Assembly: GCA_021654635.1 (NCBI GenBank)
Contig: AP025179.1
Coordinates: 5,518,001 to 5,582,000, forward strand
Direction: 5' to 3'
DNA: 64,000 nucleotides
Origin: Mycobacterium kiyosense
Lineage (GTDB): Bacteria; Actinomycetota; Actinomycetes; Mycobacteriales; Mycobacteriaceae
The position numbers were made by a program, and so were the translations under genes. How positions within the stretch are numbered: the first letter of the stretch is position 1; each line of letters opens with the position of its first letter. This document shows, in pieces, positions 34,973 to 43,368 of the stretch. Under the pieces are notes generated by a model. That model saw only the letters and a program-made list of their open reading frames with translations. It made no database searches and had not been told where the DNA came from.

Positions 34973-36148
34973 TCAGCCGCGGGGGAGCCCGAGGATTCTT
35001 TCCGCGACGATGTTGCGCTGGATCTCAGACGTACCGCCGGCGATGGTGCCGGCGAAGCTGCGCGCGTAGCGGTCGAACCAACTGCCCGAGTGCGCATCCA
35101 GGTCCAGCGCAGCGAATGGGGCCGTGATCGCGGGATGAACCAATCCATCCGCGCCACTGGCATTCAACGCATCTTCGGAGGCGCGCTGCAGGGCCTCCGA
35201 TCCGAGCAGTTTGAGCACCGATTGCGCGGGCACGTCTTCTTCGCCACGCGCGGCTTTCGCCATCGCCGCCGACCCCAACAGCTGCATCGCGCGTGCGTCC
35301 ATAACCAGGGTGGCGTAGCGGTCCCGCTGCAACGGACCGGCCGGCGTGAAATCGATTGTCATCTGGTCCAACAGGTTGGCGTAGTCCATCCACAGCATGG
35401 CCCGTTCGTGGCCGAGCGAGCCGGTGGCCACTCGCCAGCCGTCGTCGAGCTTGCCCACCAGATTCTCCGCCGGCACCCGCGCGTCGGTGAAGAACACCTC
35501 GTTGAACTCGACGTCGTCGCGGTCGCATACCGACGCGAAGGGGCGACGGACCACCCCGGGGGTGTCCGTCGGGATCAGTAAGACACTGATGCCCTTGTGT
35601 TTTGGCGCGTCGGGATTGGTGCGCACGAAGGTCAGCAACACGTCGGCGTCGTGCGCGCCGGAGGTCCAGACTTTCTGCCCGTTGACCACGAAGTGATCCC
35701 CGTCCAGCACCGCCTTCGTTTTCAGCGACGCCAGATCCGAGCCCGCGCCGGGTTCGCTCATCCCCAGCGACGCGGTTATCTCGGCCCGCAGGATCGGCAC
35801 GGCCCAGCGTCGCTTCTGTTCCTCGGTGCCGAACGACAACAGCGACGCCGCGATGATGCCGACACCCTGCGGGTTGAAGCTGCGATAGATCCGGCGGCGA
35901 GCCATCTCGTCGGCGTGCACGTACTGCTGCAGCAGCGTGGCATTGCGTCCACCGAACTCCGGCGGATTGCCGGGCAGCAGCCAGCCGCGGTCGAACAGCG
36001 TCCGTTGCCAGCGGGCCGCCCACGGGGGCAAGTGCGAGCACGAGCGCGGCCGCTCTATTCCCTGTGCCTCGTCGGGCAGATGTTCGTCGAGAAATGCCAC
36101 GAATTCCGCCCGGAATTGTTCGACGTCGGAGTCAAAACTCAGCTGCAC
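34973..36148 (-). CDS. Acyl-CoA dehydrogenase
   Basis: The 391-residue enzyme has SLGMSEPGAGSDLASL, the beta-domain HFVVNGQKVWTSG and C-terminal AGGTSEIQRNIVAERILGLPRG. The GTG at 36148 (VQLSFDSDVEQFRAEF) is chosen; the frame stays open further upstream without family-like sequence. It is divergent from the TetR gene at 36283. The 134-bp gap carries a perfect GAGAAT-N3-ATTCTC operator, so this gene is the most direct target of that regulator. Confidence 0.93.
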   Translation of the reverse strand: MQLSFDSDVEQFRAEFVAFLDEHLPDEAQGIERPRSCSHLPPWAARWQRTLFDRGWLLPGNPPEFGGRNATLLQQYVHADEMARRRIYRSFNPQGVGIIAASLLSFGTEEQKRRWAVPILRAEITASLGMSEPGAGSDLASLKTKAVLDGDHFVVNGQKVWTSGAHDADVLLTFVRTNPDAPKHKGISVLLIPTDTPGVVRRPFASVCDRDDVEFNEVFFTDARVPAENLVGKLDDGWRVATGSLGHERAMLWMDYANLLDQMTIDFTPAGPLQRDRYATLVMDARAMQLLGSAAMAKAARGEEDVPAQSVLKLLGSEALQRASEDALNASGADGLVHPAITAPFAALDLDAHSGSWFDRYARSFAGTIAGGTSEIQRNIVAERILGLPRG

Positions 36149-36211
36149 GGGGTTCCTTCCAACCTTCGCGTGCCTTGCTCTCACAAATCTGCTTCCCAAA
36201 CACGCGTCAAA

Positions 36212-36226
36212 GAGAATAGTATTCTC
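36212..36226. promoter_or_regulatory. Perfect GAGAAT-AGT-ATTCTC palindrome
   Basis: It lies midway between the divergent acyl-CoA dehydrogenase and TetR starts and shares both arms with the site at 29137-29151. It is a strong candidate for the binding site of the adjacent TetR protein. Confidence 0.75.
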
Positions 36227-36282
36227 GTCGTGAGGAAGTTACAATCTCCAAGACATCGTCCGTGAGGAGGTCGAGCGCACCG

Positions 36283-37002
36283 ATGGCACGGCGTTCTCCG
36301 GTACAGTCCAACCATGTTCTCACCTCGCGGCAGCCTGCAGAGCCGCCCGTGACAACCCCCAGCGAAGAGCCGGCCTGGAAGCAGCGCGCCGTCGAGCGGT
36401 CCATCAAGACCGCGAAGCTGCGTGCGGCGCAACGCGTCCAGCGCTTCCTGGACGCCGCACAGGCCATCATCATCGAAAAGGGCAGCACCGACTTCACCGT
36501 GCAGGAGGTCGTGGACCGCTCGCGGCAGTCGCTGCGGAGCTTCTACCTGCAGTTCGACGGCAAGCACGAGTTGCTGCTGGCCCTGTTCGAGGACGCCCTG
36601 AGCCGCTCCGCCGACCAGATCCGGGCCGCCACCGAAAGCCACACCGATCCGCTCGAGCGGCTCAAAGTGGCCGTCGAACTGCTCTACGAGGCCTCCCGCC
36701 CGGACCCGACGGCCAAACGACCACTCTTCACCGACTTCGCCCCGCGTTTGCTGGTGACCCATCCCACCGAGGTCAAGGTCGCGCACGCGCCACTGCTGGC
36801 GTTGCTTACCGAACTCACCGAGGCCGCGGCGGAGGCCGGCAAACTGCGCGCCGACGTCAACCCCAAACGAGCGGCCGCCATGACCATGCAGACCGTGATG
36901 TTCATCGCACAATCCAGCGGCGGCACGGACGACGCGACGGTCAAACCCATCTCCGCCGACGAGGTCTGGGACTTCTGCTCACGCGGATTCGCCGGCAAAT
37001 AA
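36283..37002 (+). CDS. TetR-family transcriptional regulator, likely owner of the GAGAAT operator
   Basis: The 239-residue regulator carries a polar N-terminal extension of about 40 residues and a helix-turn-helix at about 72-90 (TVQEVVDRSRQSLRSFYLQF), followed by the effector domain. ATG 36283 is chosen because GAGGAGG lies 12 bp upstream; the frame also opens at a GTG at 36262. It faces the acyl-CoA dehydrogenase across one GAGAAT palindrome, and a second palindrome lies 66 bp past its stop, before the P450 at 37221. This makes it the best candidate regulator of a local regulon. Confidence 0.9.
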   Translation: MARRSPVQSNHVLTSRQPAEPPVTTPSEEPAWKQRAVERSIKTAKLRAAQRVQRFLDAAQAIIIEKGSTDFTVQEVVDRSRQSLRSFYLQFDGKHELLLALFEDALSRSADQIRAATESHTDPLERLKVAVELLYEASRPDPTAKRPLFTDFAPRLLVTHPTEVKVAHAPLLALLTELTEAAAEAGKLRADVNPKRAAAMTMQTVMFIAQSSGGTDDATVKPISADEVWDFCSRGFAGK

Positions 37003-37067
37003 TTTCGCCGGCCGTCACCCGGCCGCAAATTCGACAATGTGCGAATATCGCACGTCGCCGCCTCGAC

Positions 37068-37082
37068 GAGAACTAGATTCTC
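37068..37082. promoter_or_regulatory. GAGAAC-TAG-ATTCTC palindrome upstream of P450
   Basis: It matches the sites at 29137 and 36212 with one arm change (C for T). It lies 138 bp before the P450 start in a 218-bp gap that otherwise shows only AT-rich promoter-like sequence near 37083-37110. Confidence 0.65.
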
Positions 37083-37220
37083 TGTTATCAAGAATGAGAA
37101 ATAGCCAAAACGGATTCCACGTTGACACTCCTCGGTGGGTGATGACAGAGTTCTAGGGCGGCACGAACGCGCACCCGTGAGGACGGGAAGGCGCGGCTTC
37201 CGGCGAGAGGGCAATTACCC

Positions 37221-38423
37221 GTGACAGTCAGCGCAGCCAACGACGTCTATTTCGACCCCTACGACGTCGAACTGAATGCCGACCCCTACCCGATGTTTCG
37301 GCGCCTGCGCGAGGAGTCGCCGCTCTACTACAACGAGCAGCACGACTTCTACGCACTGAGCCGGTTCGCCGACGTCGATGACGCAATCGTGGACTACCAG
37401 ACGTTCAGCTCGGCCCGGGGCGCCATCCTCGAACTCATCCGGGCCAACATCGACATGCCGCCGGGTGTGCTCATCTTCGAGGATCCACCGGTACACGACA
37501 TCCACCGCAAGTTGTTGTCCCGCATGTTCACTCCGCGCAAGGTCAACGATCTCGAGCCCAAGATCCGTGAATTCTGTGCGCGCAGTTTGGATCCGCTGAT
37601 CGGCAGCGGCAGGTTCGACTTCGTGACCGACCTCGGTGCGCAGATGCCGATGCGGGTGATCGGCATGCTGCTGGGTGTACCCGAGGAAGATCAGGAAGCC
37701 GCAAGGGATTTCGCCAACGCACAGATGCGGACCGAAGCCGGCAAGCCGATGGAGTTCTCGGCCGAGGCCATGCTCAGCGGCGAGTTCTTCGGCCAGTACA
37801 TCGACTGGCGTGCCGAACATCCGTCCAACGACATCATGACCGAGCTGCTCAACGCCGAGTTCGAGGACGAGACCGGCACCGTGCGCCGGATGCGCCGGGA
37901 CGAACTGCTCACCTACGTCACCGTGGTGTCCGGCGCGGGCAACGAGACCACCACCCGGCTGATCGGCTGGGCCGGAAAGGTGCTCGCCGAACACCCGGAT
38001 CAGCGGCGCGCCCTGGTCGAGAATCCGGCGCTGATCCCGGCGGCCGTCGAGGAACTGCTGCGCTACGAACCGCCGGCACCGCATGTGGCGCGATACGTGA
38101 CCCGCGATGTCGACTACTACGGCCAGACGGTGCCCGAGGGCAGCGTGATGATGATGCTGATCGGTGCGGCGAACCGCGACCACCGCCAATTCCCGCCCGA
38201 CGGCGACGTTTTCGACATCCGCCGCGAGCCGCGTCAACACCTGACGTTCAGCGTGGGTACCCACTACTGCCTGGGGTCGGCGCTGGCTCGCCTGGAGGGC
38301 CGGATCGCGCTCGAGGAGATCTTGAAGCGGTTCCCCGAATGGGACGTCGACCTCACCGACGCGAAGCTTTCCCCGACGTCCACCGTCCGGGGTTGGGAAT
38401 CCATGCCGGCCGTAATCGGCTGA
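37221..38423 (+). CDS. Cytochrome P450
   Basis: The 400-residue P450 has I-helix SGAGNETTTR, EELLR for the ExxR, and the heme loop FSVGTHYCLGSALAR with ligand C350. Unlike the other three it has no ferredoxin gene beside it, so it must borrow one. Two SDR genes follow in the same direction (24 bp and 12 bp gaps), the first a mycofactocin-coupled type, suggesting hydroxylation followed by alcohol oxidation. The GTG start follows a weak GAGGGC. A GAGAAT-type operator lies upstream. Confidence 0.95.
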   Translation: MTVSAANDVYFDPYDVELNADPYPMFRRLREESPLYYNEQHDFYALSRFADVDDAIVDYQTFSSARGAILELIRANIDMPPGVLIFEDPPVHDIHRKLLSRMFTPRKVNDLEPKIREFCARSLDPLIGSGRFDFVTDLGAQMPMRVIGMLLGVPEEDQEAARDFANAQMRTEAGKPMEFSAEAMLSGEFFGQYIDWRAEHPSNDIMTELLNAEFEDETGTVRRMRRDELLTYVTVVSGAGNETTTRLIGWAGKVLAEHPDQRRALVENPALIPAAVEELLRYEPPAPHVARYVTRDVDYYGQTVPEGSVMMMLIGAANRDHRQFPPDGDVFDIRREPRQHLTFSVGTHYCLGSALARLEGRIALEEILKRFPEWDVDLTDAKLSPTSTVRGWESMPAVIG

Positions 38424-38447
38424 ATCACTTAGGAAAAGGGGTAGCTC

Positions 38448-39287
38448 ATGGCAGGTCGTGTGGAAGGCAAGGTCGCCTTCGTCACCGGGGCCGCGCTCGG
38501 ACAGGGCCGCAGCCACGCGGTGCGACTGGCGCAGGAGGGCGCCGACATCATCGCCATCGACGTCTGTAAGCGGGTGGTGGAGACCAGCCCGATCCCGGCT
38601 GCGACGCCGGAGGATCTGGCCGAGACCGCTGATCTTGTCAAAGGCCTCAACCGGCGGATCTTCACCGCCGAGGTGGACGTTCGCGACTACGACGGACTCA
38701 AGGCCGCGGTGGATGCCGGCGTCGAGCAGTTGGGCCGGCTGGACATCATCGTCGCCAATGCCGGGATCGGCAACGGTGGGGACACCCTGGACCAGTGCAG
38801 CGAACACGACTGGCAGGAGATGATCGACGTCAACCTCTCCGGCGTCTGGAAGACGGTGAAAGCCGGTGTACCGCACCTCATCTCGGGCGGCAACGGCGGG
38901 TCGATCATTCTGACCAGCTCGGTCGGCGGGCTCAAGGCCTACCCGCATTGCGGCAATTACGTCGCGGCCAAGCACGGTGTGGTGGGCATCATGCGTTCCT
39001 TCGCGGTCGAGCTGGGCCACCACATGATCCGGGTCAACTCCGTGCACCCCACGCACGTCAGCACGGGCATGATCATGAACGAGGGAACGTGGAAGATGTT
39101 CCGTCCGGATCTGGAGAACCCGGGTCCCGACGACATGGCGCCGATCTGCCAGATGTTCCACACGCTGCCGGTCCCGTGGGTGGACGCGCAGGACATCAGC
39201 AATGCGGTGCTCTTCCTCGCCTCTGACGAGGCTCGCTACATCACCGGTGTCACCCTGCCTGTCGACGCGGGTAGCTGCCTGAAATAG
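38448..39287 (+). CDS. Mycofactocin-coupled SDR-family oxidoreductase
   Basis: The 279-residue SDR has the characteristic cofactor segment TGAALGQGRSHAVRLAQEGADIIAIDVC of the mycofactocin-associated subfamily (TIGR03971), which holds its NAD non-exchangeably and passes electrons to the redox peptide cofactor mycofactocin. NAGIG, the serine region TSSVGG and the YVAAK catalytic motif are present. The ATG follows AGGAAAAGGGG. It lies 24 bp after a P450 gene, so it probably oxidises the alcohol that the P450 forms. The mycofactocin biosynthesis genes are not in this window. Confidence 0.92.
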   Translation: MAGRVEGKVAFVTGAALGQGRSHAVRLAQEGADIIAIDVCKRVVETSPIPAATPEDLAETADLVKGLNRRIFTAEVDVRDYDGLKAAVDAGVEQLGRLDIIVANAGIGNGGDTLDQCSEHDWQEMIDVNLSGVWKTVKAGVPHLISGGNGGSIILTSSVGGLKAYPHCGNYVAAKHGVVGIMRSFAVELGHHMIRVNSVHPTHVSTGMIMNEGTWKMFRPDLENPGPDDMAPICQMFHTLPVPWVDAQDISNAVLFLASDEARYITGVTLPVDAGSCLK

Positions 39288-39299
39288 GGTTCCGTCGGT

Positions 39300-40145
39300 A
39301 TGGACGGAATTTCTAGCTTCGAGGGTCGTGGCGCGGTCATCACCGGCGGCGCCAGCGGTATCGGCTTGGCCACCGCCACCGAGTTCGCCCGCCGTGGCGC
39401 CCGGCTGGTCCTGGCCGACGTGGACGGGCCGGGGCTGGAGCAGGCCGTCACGCACCTGCGCGGACAGGGCTTCGACGCCCACGGCGTGCTGTGCGATGTC
39501 CGGCATCTCGAGGAGGTCGTGCATCTGGCCGACGAGGCGTTTCGGCTGCTCGGCCAGGTCGACGTGGTGTTCAGCAACGCCGGCATCGTGGTGGCGGGCC
39601 CCATTGCGGAGATGACGCACGAGGACTGGCGCTGGGTGATCGACATCGACCTGTGGGGCTCGATCCATTCCGTCGAGGCGTTCCTGCCGCGGTTGCTCGA
39701 CCAGGGCAGCGGCGGTCACCTCGTCTTCACCGCGTCGTTCGCCGGGCTGGTGCCCAACGCCGGACTCGGTGCGTACGGCGTGGCTAAGTACGGCGTCGTC
39801 GCACTGGCCGAAACCCTGGCCCGCGAGGTGAAAAACAACGGCATCGGCGTCTCGGTGCTGTGCCCCATGGTGATCGAGACCAAGCTGGTGTCCAACTCCG
39901 AACGCATCCGCGGCGCCGATTACGGGCTGGCGTCTTCGCCTGAGGTGACCGGTTCATTCGGGCCGCTGCCCGCGCAGGACGACACCGTCAACGTCGCCGA
40001 GTTCGCCCGCCTCACCGCCGACGCGATCCTGGCCAACCGGCTGTACGTGCTGCCGCACGAGGCGTCCCGCGCCTCGATCCGCCGCCGCTTCGAGCGCATC
40101 GATCGCACCTTCGACGAACAGGTCGCCGAGGGCTGGCGGCACTGA
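39300..40145 (+). CDS. Short-chain dehydrogenase/reductase
   Basis: This classical SDR of 281 residues has TGGASGIG (about 15-22), SNAG, the catalytic serine in TASFAGL and YGVAK. The C-terminal extension (FERIDRTFDEQVAEGWRH) resembles mycobacterial SDRs of the 20-beta-hydroxysteroid/retinol type. It starts 12 bp after the mycofactocin-coupled SDR and is surely cotranscribed with the P450. It may act on a second hydroxyl or ketone of the same substrate. Confidence 0.9.
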   Translation: MDGISSFEGRGAVITGGASGIGLATATEFARRGARLVLADVDGPGLEQAVTHLRGQGFDAHGVLCDVRHLEEVVHLADEAFRLLGQVDVVFSNAGIVVAGPIAEMTHEDWRWVIDIDLWGSIHSVEAFLPRLLDQGSGGHLVFTASFAGLVPNAGLGAYGVAKYGVVALAETLAREVKNNGIGVSVLCPMVIETKLVSNSERIRGADYGLASSPEVTGSFGPLPAQDDTVNVAEFARLTADAILANRLYVLPHEASRASIRRRFERIDRTFDEQVAEGWRH

Positions 40146-40180
40146 GCGGCTGAGACGTCCAGCGAGCGGGTCGCTCCGCT

Positions 40181-40984
40181 CTAACCGGGTCCCAACCGGT
40201 ACACGCCGGTCTCACGATCGCGGAACCAGCCACCTGCAGCGTGCGTACCGCCGTCGACGTGAATGGTCTGCCCGGTGATGTAGGTCGACATGTCCGAGGC
40301 GAGAAAGACTGCGGTGCTGGCGATTTCGTCGACATTTCCGGCGCGGCCCCAGGGCACGACGGCACCCGCCGCGGCGGCAGCGGTCTCCCCGCCGAGTTGC
40401 GCCAGACCTTCGGTCATGGTGATGTCGGGAGCGATCGCATTGACCCGGATGCCGTGCGGAGCCAACTCCAATGCCGCGGTCTTGGTGTAGTTAACCACAC
40501 CGGCTTTCGCGGCGGCATAGGCCGCATAGCCCGGCGCGGCCCGCACCCCCTCGATGGAGGTCACCGCCATGATGCTGCCGGGCAGTCCGGCCGCAACCAA
40601 CTGCCGCGCCACCCGTTGGGTACACAGCAGCACGTGTCGCAGATTGGCGCGATACAGTGCGTCCCAACCGTTTTCGCTGGTCTCCAGCAGGGGTGAGGAG
40701 AATGTCCCGCCGGCGTTGTTGACCAGGATCGTCGGTGTGCCCAGTTCGCAGCTGGTGCGCTGCAGCGCCGCGTCGACCTGGCTGCTGTCTCGCACGTCGG
40801 TGGGGATTCCCAGTGCGCCGATGGACTGGGCGGCGTCTTGGCAGCTTTGCGGGTTACGTTCCCAGATAGCCACTTTCGCACCGAATGCCGCCAGACCTGC
40901 GGCCACGCCGCGACCGATGCCCGCTCCCCCGCCGGTGACCACCGCGACACGGTCGGTGAGCAGAATGTCGGAGGGGGCGATCAT
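40181..40984 (-). CDS. Short-chain dehydrogenase/reductase
   Basis: The 267-residue SDR has TGGGAGIG near residue 18, NNAGG, the serine in AVTSIEG and YAAAK. The C-terminus ends with ITGQTIHVDGGTHAAGGWF, the DGG motif of classical SDRs. The ATG overlaps the stop of the CaiB fusion gene by 4 bp, so it is the last gene of the minus-strand CaiB/hydratase/M24 set. It is convergent with the 39300 SDR, with a short weak stem near 40164-40176 between them. Confidence 0.9.
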   Translation of the reverse strand: MIAPSDILLTDRVAVVTGGGAGIGRGVAAGLAAFGAKVAIWERNPQSCQDAAQSIGALGIPTDVRDSSQVDAALQRTSCELGTPTILVNNAGGTFSSPLLETSENGWDALYRANLRHVLLCTQRVARQLVAAGLPGSIMAVTSIEGVRAAPGYAAYAAAKAGVVNYTKTAALELAPHGIRVNAIAPDITMTEGLAQLGGETAAAAAGAVVPWGRAGNVDEIASTAVFLASDMSTYITGQTIHVDGGTHAAGGWFRDRETGVYRLGPG

Positions 40985-43368
40985 CCGGGTGCCTGACCGA
41001 TGACGCCGTCGGCTTCCAGCTCGGCGATCTCTCGGTCGTCGAGGCCCAGCTCGGTCAGCAACTCCCGGTTGTGTTGGCCCAGCAGTGGTGCGGGCTGTGC
41101 GTGGAATCGCTCGGGTCCGTCGGATAGCCGCATCGGCACGGTGCTGAGTCTAGCCGGGCCGTTGACCGGGTGGTCGACGAGCTCGAAGAAATTGCGTGCC
41201 GCCAGCTGAGCCAGTTCGGTCTGCCGATGTGGCTGCATCACTTTGGCCACCGGTACGCCGTTGTCCCACAACGCGGCAACTACCTGGTCGCCGGTCCGCT
41301 GCGCGCACCACGCGGCGAGCTGCTCGTCGATCCGGTCGTGCTGCGCCCGGCGTCCCGCGGTGGTGCCCAGCACCGGATCCGCTGCCCACGAGGGTGATCC
41401 GAGCGCGGCGACCAGTGCACACCACTGCTCGTCGGTGGCAACCGCGATCGCGACCCAGCTGTCGAGGCGACCGAACTCGTCGATCTCGTTGGTGCGGTAC
41501 AGGTTCTGCGGTGCCGCGGTGGGCCCGCGGTTTCCGGCGCGTTCCAGCAGGCTGCCGTAGGCGGAGTATTCGATGACCTGCTCGGCTGCGACATTGAGCG
41601 CCGCGTCCACCATCGCCGCTTCCACCAGCACGCCCTGCCCGGTGTTGCGGCGGTGTTCCAGTGCCAGCAGTACCGCGTTGACGGAGTGGATGCCGGCGTT
41701 GGGGTCGCCGACCGAGTACGGCTCGAACGGCGTGCGGTCCGGGTAGCCGGTCAGCCAGCTCACCCCCGACGCCGACTCGATGACGTAGGCGAAGGCCGGG
41801 TTGTCCCGCCACGGTCCGTCGAGCCCGAAGCCGGGCATCCGCATCAACACCGCGTCCGGCCGAAGTGCTTGGACCGCAGCAAAATCCAAGCCGATCTGAT
41901 CCAGCACCCGGGGTGTGAAGTTCTCCGCGACCACGTCGCAGGTGGCGACCAGCCGGCGCAGCACGTCCCGGCCGCGCGGACTCTGCAGGTCGAGGGTCAG
42001 TCCCTTTTTGTTGGTGTTCAGCGCCGCGAAGATCGGCGACTTCTCCCACCAGAGTTCTTCGGTGGCCGGTATGCCGGCGATCAACCTGGTGCCGTCGGGC
42101 CGGCGGGTGGATTCGACGTGAATCACCTCAGCCCCGAGCATCGCCAGGAAGTGCGTGCAGGACGGCCCTGCCCAGAAAGTGGTCATGTCCAGCACCCGAA
42201 GCCCGCTCAGCGGCAATCCGTTCTCGGGCTCGGTCGGCGCCTTCCGGGACGGCTTCAGACCCCGGTATTGCACCGTGTGCTCACCGAGTCGGGGCGCCGC
42301 ACCGGGTGGTCGAAGTTGCGCCGGCGACATTCGATAGGGATGCCCGGGCTGGGTGAATCCGTCGCGTGGATTGCGCAGGAAGCTTCCACGCGCCACGAAA
42401 TGGTCCAGCGTCGCAGCGTTGCCGCCGTTGGCAACCGGGGCGTTGGGAATCCGGAAGGCGGTCGCGAGTTCTCGGATGTCGTCGACGCGGTGACTGCGCA
42501 CCCACGCGTAGATCTCGTCGGCGTGCACGTTGGCCTGCTCGGTGATCGACAACGGCGAGTTCTCGTCGATCCACTCCGGGTGCCCGACCATCGCACACAG
42601 ATCGAACCATTGCTGTGCGGTGCCGCAGCCGAGGTCCACCAATCCGTCCTGTGCGGCAGCGACCCCCGGCACGGTCGGACGCCGGGCGTCGCGCCACGGC
42701 CGGCCGAGCATCTCGTAATAGCTCACCGGATAGTAAGTGAGGCCCAGGATCTGGGTCTCCAGCATGGACAGGTCGATCAGCCGGCCACGACGTTGGTGGT
42801 GCGCCGCCAAGGTGGCCGCGCTGGCGTAGGCACCGGCCAGGTACTCACCGATTTGTCCACCGACGAACACCGGGGCCCGGTCGGCCACCCCGCGACCCAA
42901 CCCGACGATGCCGCCGGACCAGGCCTGTAGGGTGAATTCGGTCGCCGCGCGCTGCGACCACGGACCCTGTCGGCCGAACGGCGTAATCGCCGTGACGACG
43001 AGGTGTGCGTACCGGCCCGAAATATGCTCCGGGGTGAACGATTGATGCTCGGCCACTTTCGAGCCACCCGACCAGACCACCGCGTCGGCGCCGGCCAGCA
43101 GCGCCTCGACCAGTTCGAGATCGGCACCGTCCGCCGGATCGGCCACGACACTGTGTTTCGAACCGGCCAGAAAGCTGAACAGAGCACCGTCGGTGCCCGG
43201 TTCGTTCCGAGCGCCGGACGCCGACCACAACCGAAGCGGATCACCTTCCGGCGATTCAACTTTCACGACGTCCGCACCGCCGTCGGCGAGCAGCTTGGTG
43301 CAGTAGGCACCGGCGATCCCAGTGGAGAGGTCGATCACCGTGAAACCGGTCAACGGCGAATCGGCCAC
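40981..43368 (-). CDS. Tandem (double-domain) CaiB/BaiF family CoA-transferase
   Basis: At 795 residues this is twice the length of a family III CoA-transferase. The first copy (about 1-385) begins GFTVIDLSTGIAGAYCTKLLADGGADVVKVE and keeps the catalytic-type aspartate in RGRLIDLSMLE (D199). The second copy (about 395-795) begins LPLSGLRVLDMTTFWAGPSCTHFLAMLGAEVIHVES and at the equivalent point reads GVLVEAAMVD, with Glu in place of Asp. Family III enzymes work as interlocked dimers, so the fusion may form an internal dimer with one standard and one altered site. The GTG start at 43368 overlaps the hydratase stop by 1 bp. Confidence 0.88.
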   Translation of the reverse strand: MADSPLTGFTVIDLSTGIAGAYCTKLLADGGADVVKVESPEGDPLRLWSASGARNEPGTDGALFSFLAGSKHSVVADPADGADLELVEALLAGADAVVWSGGSKVAEHQSFTPEHISGRYAHLVVTAITPFGRQGPWSQRAATEFTLQAWSGGIVGLGRGVADRAPVFVGGQIGEYLAGAYASAATLAAHHQRRGRLIDLSMLETQILGLTYYPVSYYEMLGRPWRDARRPTVPGVAAAQDGLVDLGCGTAQQWFDLCAMVGHPEWIDENSPLSITEQANVHADEIYAWVRSHRVDDIRELATAFRIPNAPVANGGNAATLDHFVARGSFLRNPRDGFTQPGHPYRMSPAQLRPPGAAPRLGEHTVQYRGLKPSRKAPTEPENGLPLSGLRVLDMTTFWAGPSCTHFLAMLGAEVIHVESTRRPDGTRLIAGIPATEELWWEKSPIFAALNTNKKGLTLDLQSPRGRDVLRRLVATCDVVAENFTPRVLDQIGLDFAAVQALRPDAVLMRMPGFGLDGPWRDNPAFAYVIESASGVSWLTGYPDRTPFEPYSVGDPNAGIHSVNAVLLALEHRRNTGQGVLVEAAMVDAALNVAAEQVIEYSAYGSLLERAGNRGPTAAPQNLYRTNEIDEFGRLDSWVAIAVATDEQWCALVAALGSPSWAADPVLGTTAGRRAQHDRIDEQLAAWCAQRTGDQVVAALWDNGVPVAKVMQPHRQTELAQLAARNFFELVDHPVNGPARLSTVPMRLSDGPERFHAQPAPLLGQHNRELLTELGLDDREIAELEADGVIGQAPG

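Noticed and set aside
38448..39287. A mycofactocin biosynthesis locus
   Set aside because: Only the client dehydrogenase is present; no precursor peptide or radical-SAM maturase gene was found in the window.
37215..39719. Very long open frame on the minus strand opposite the P450 and SDR genes
   Set aside because: Its codons mirror the strong third-position GC of the plus-strand genes, and it lacks domains. It is a shadow frame.
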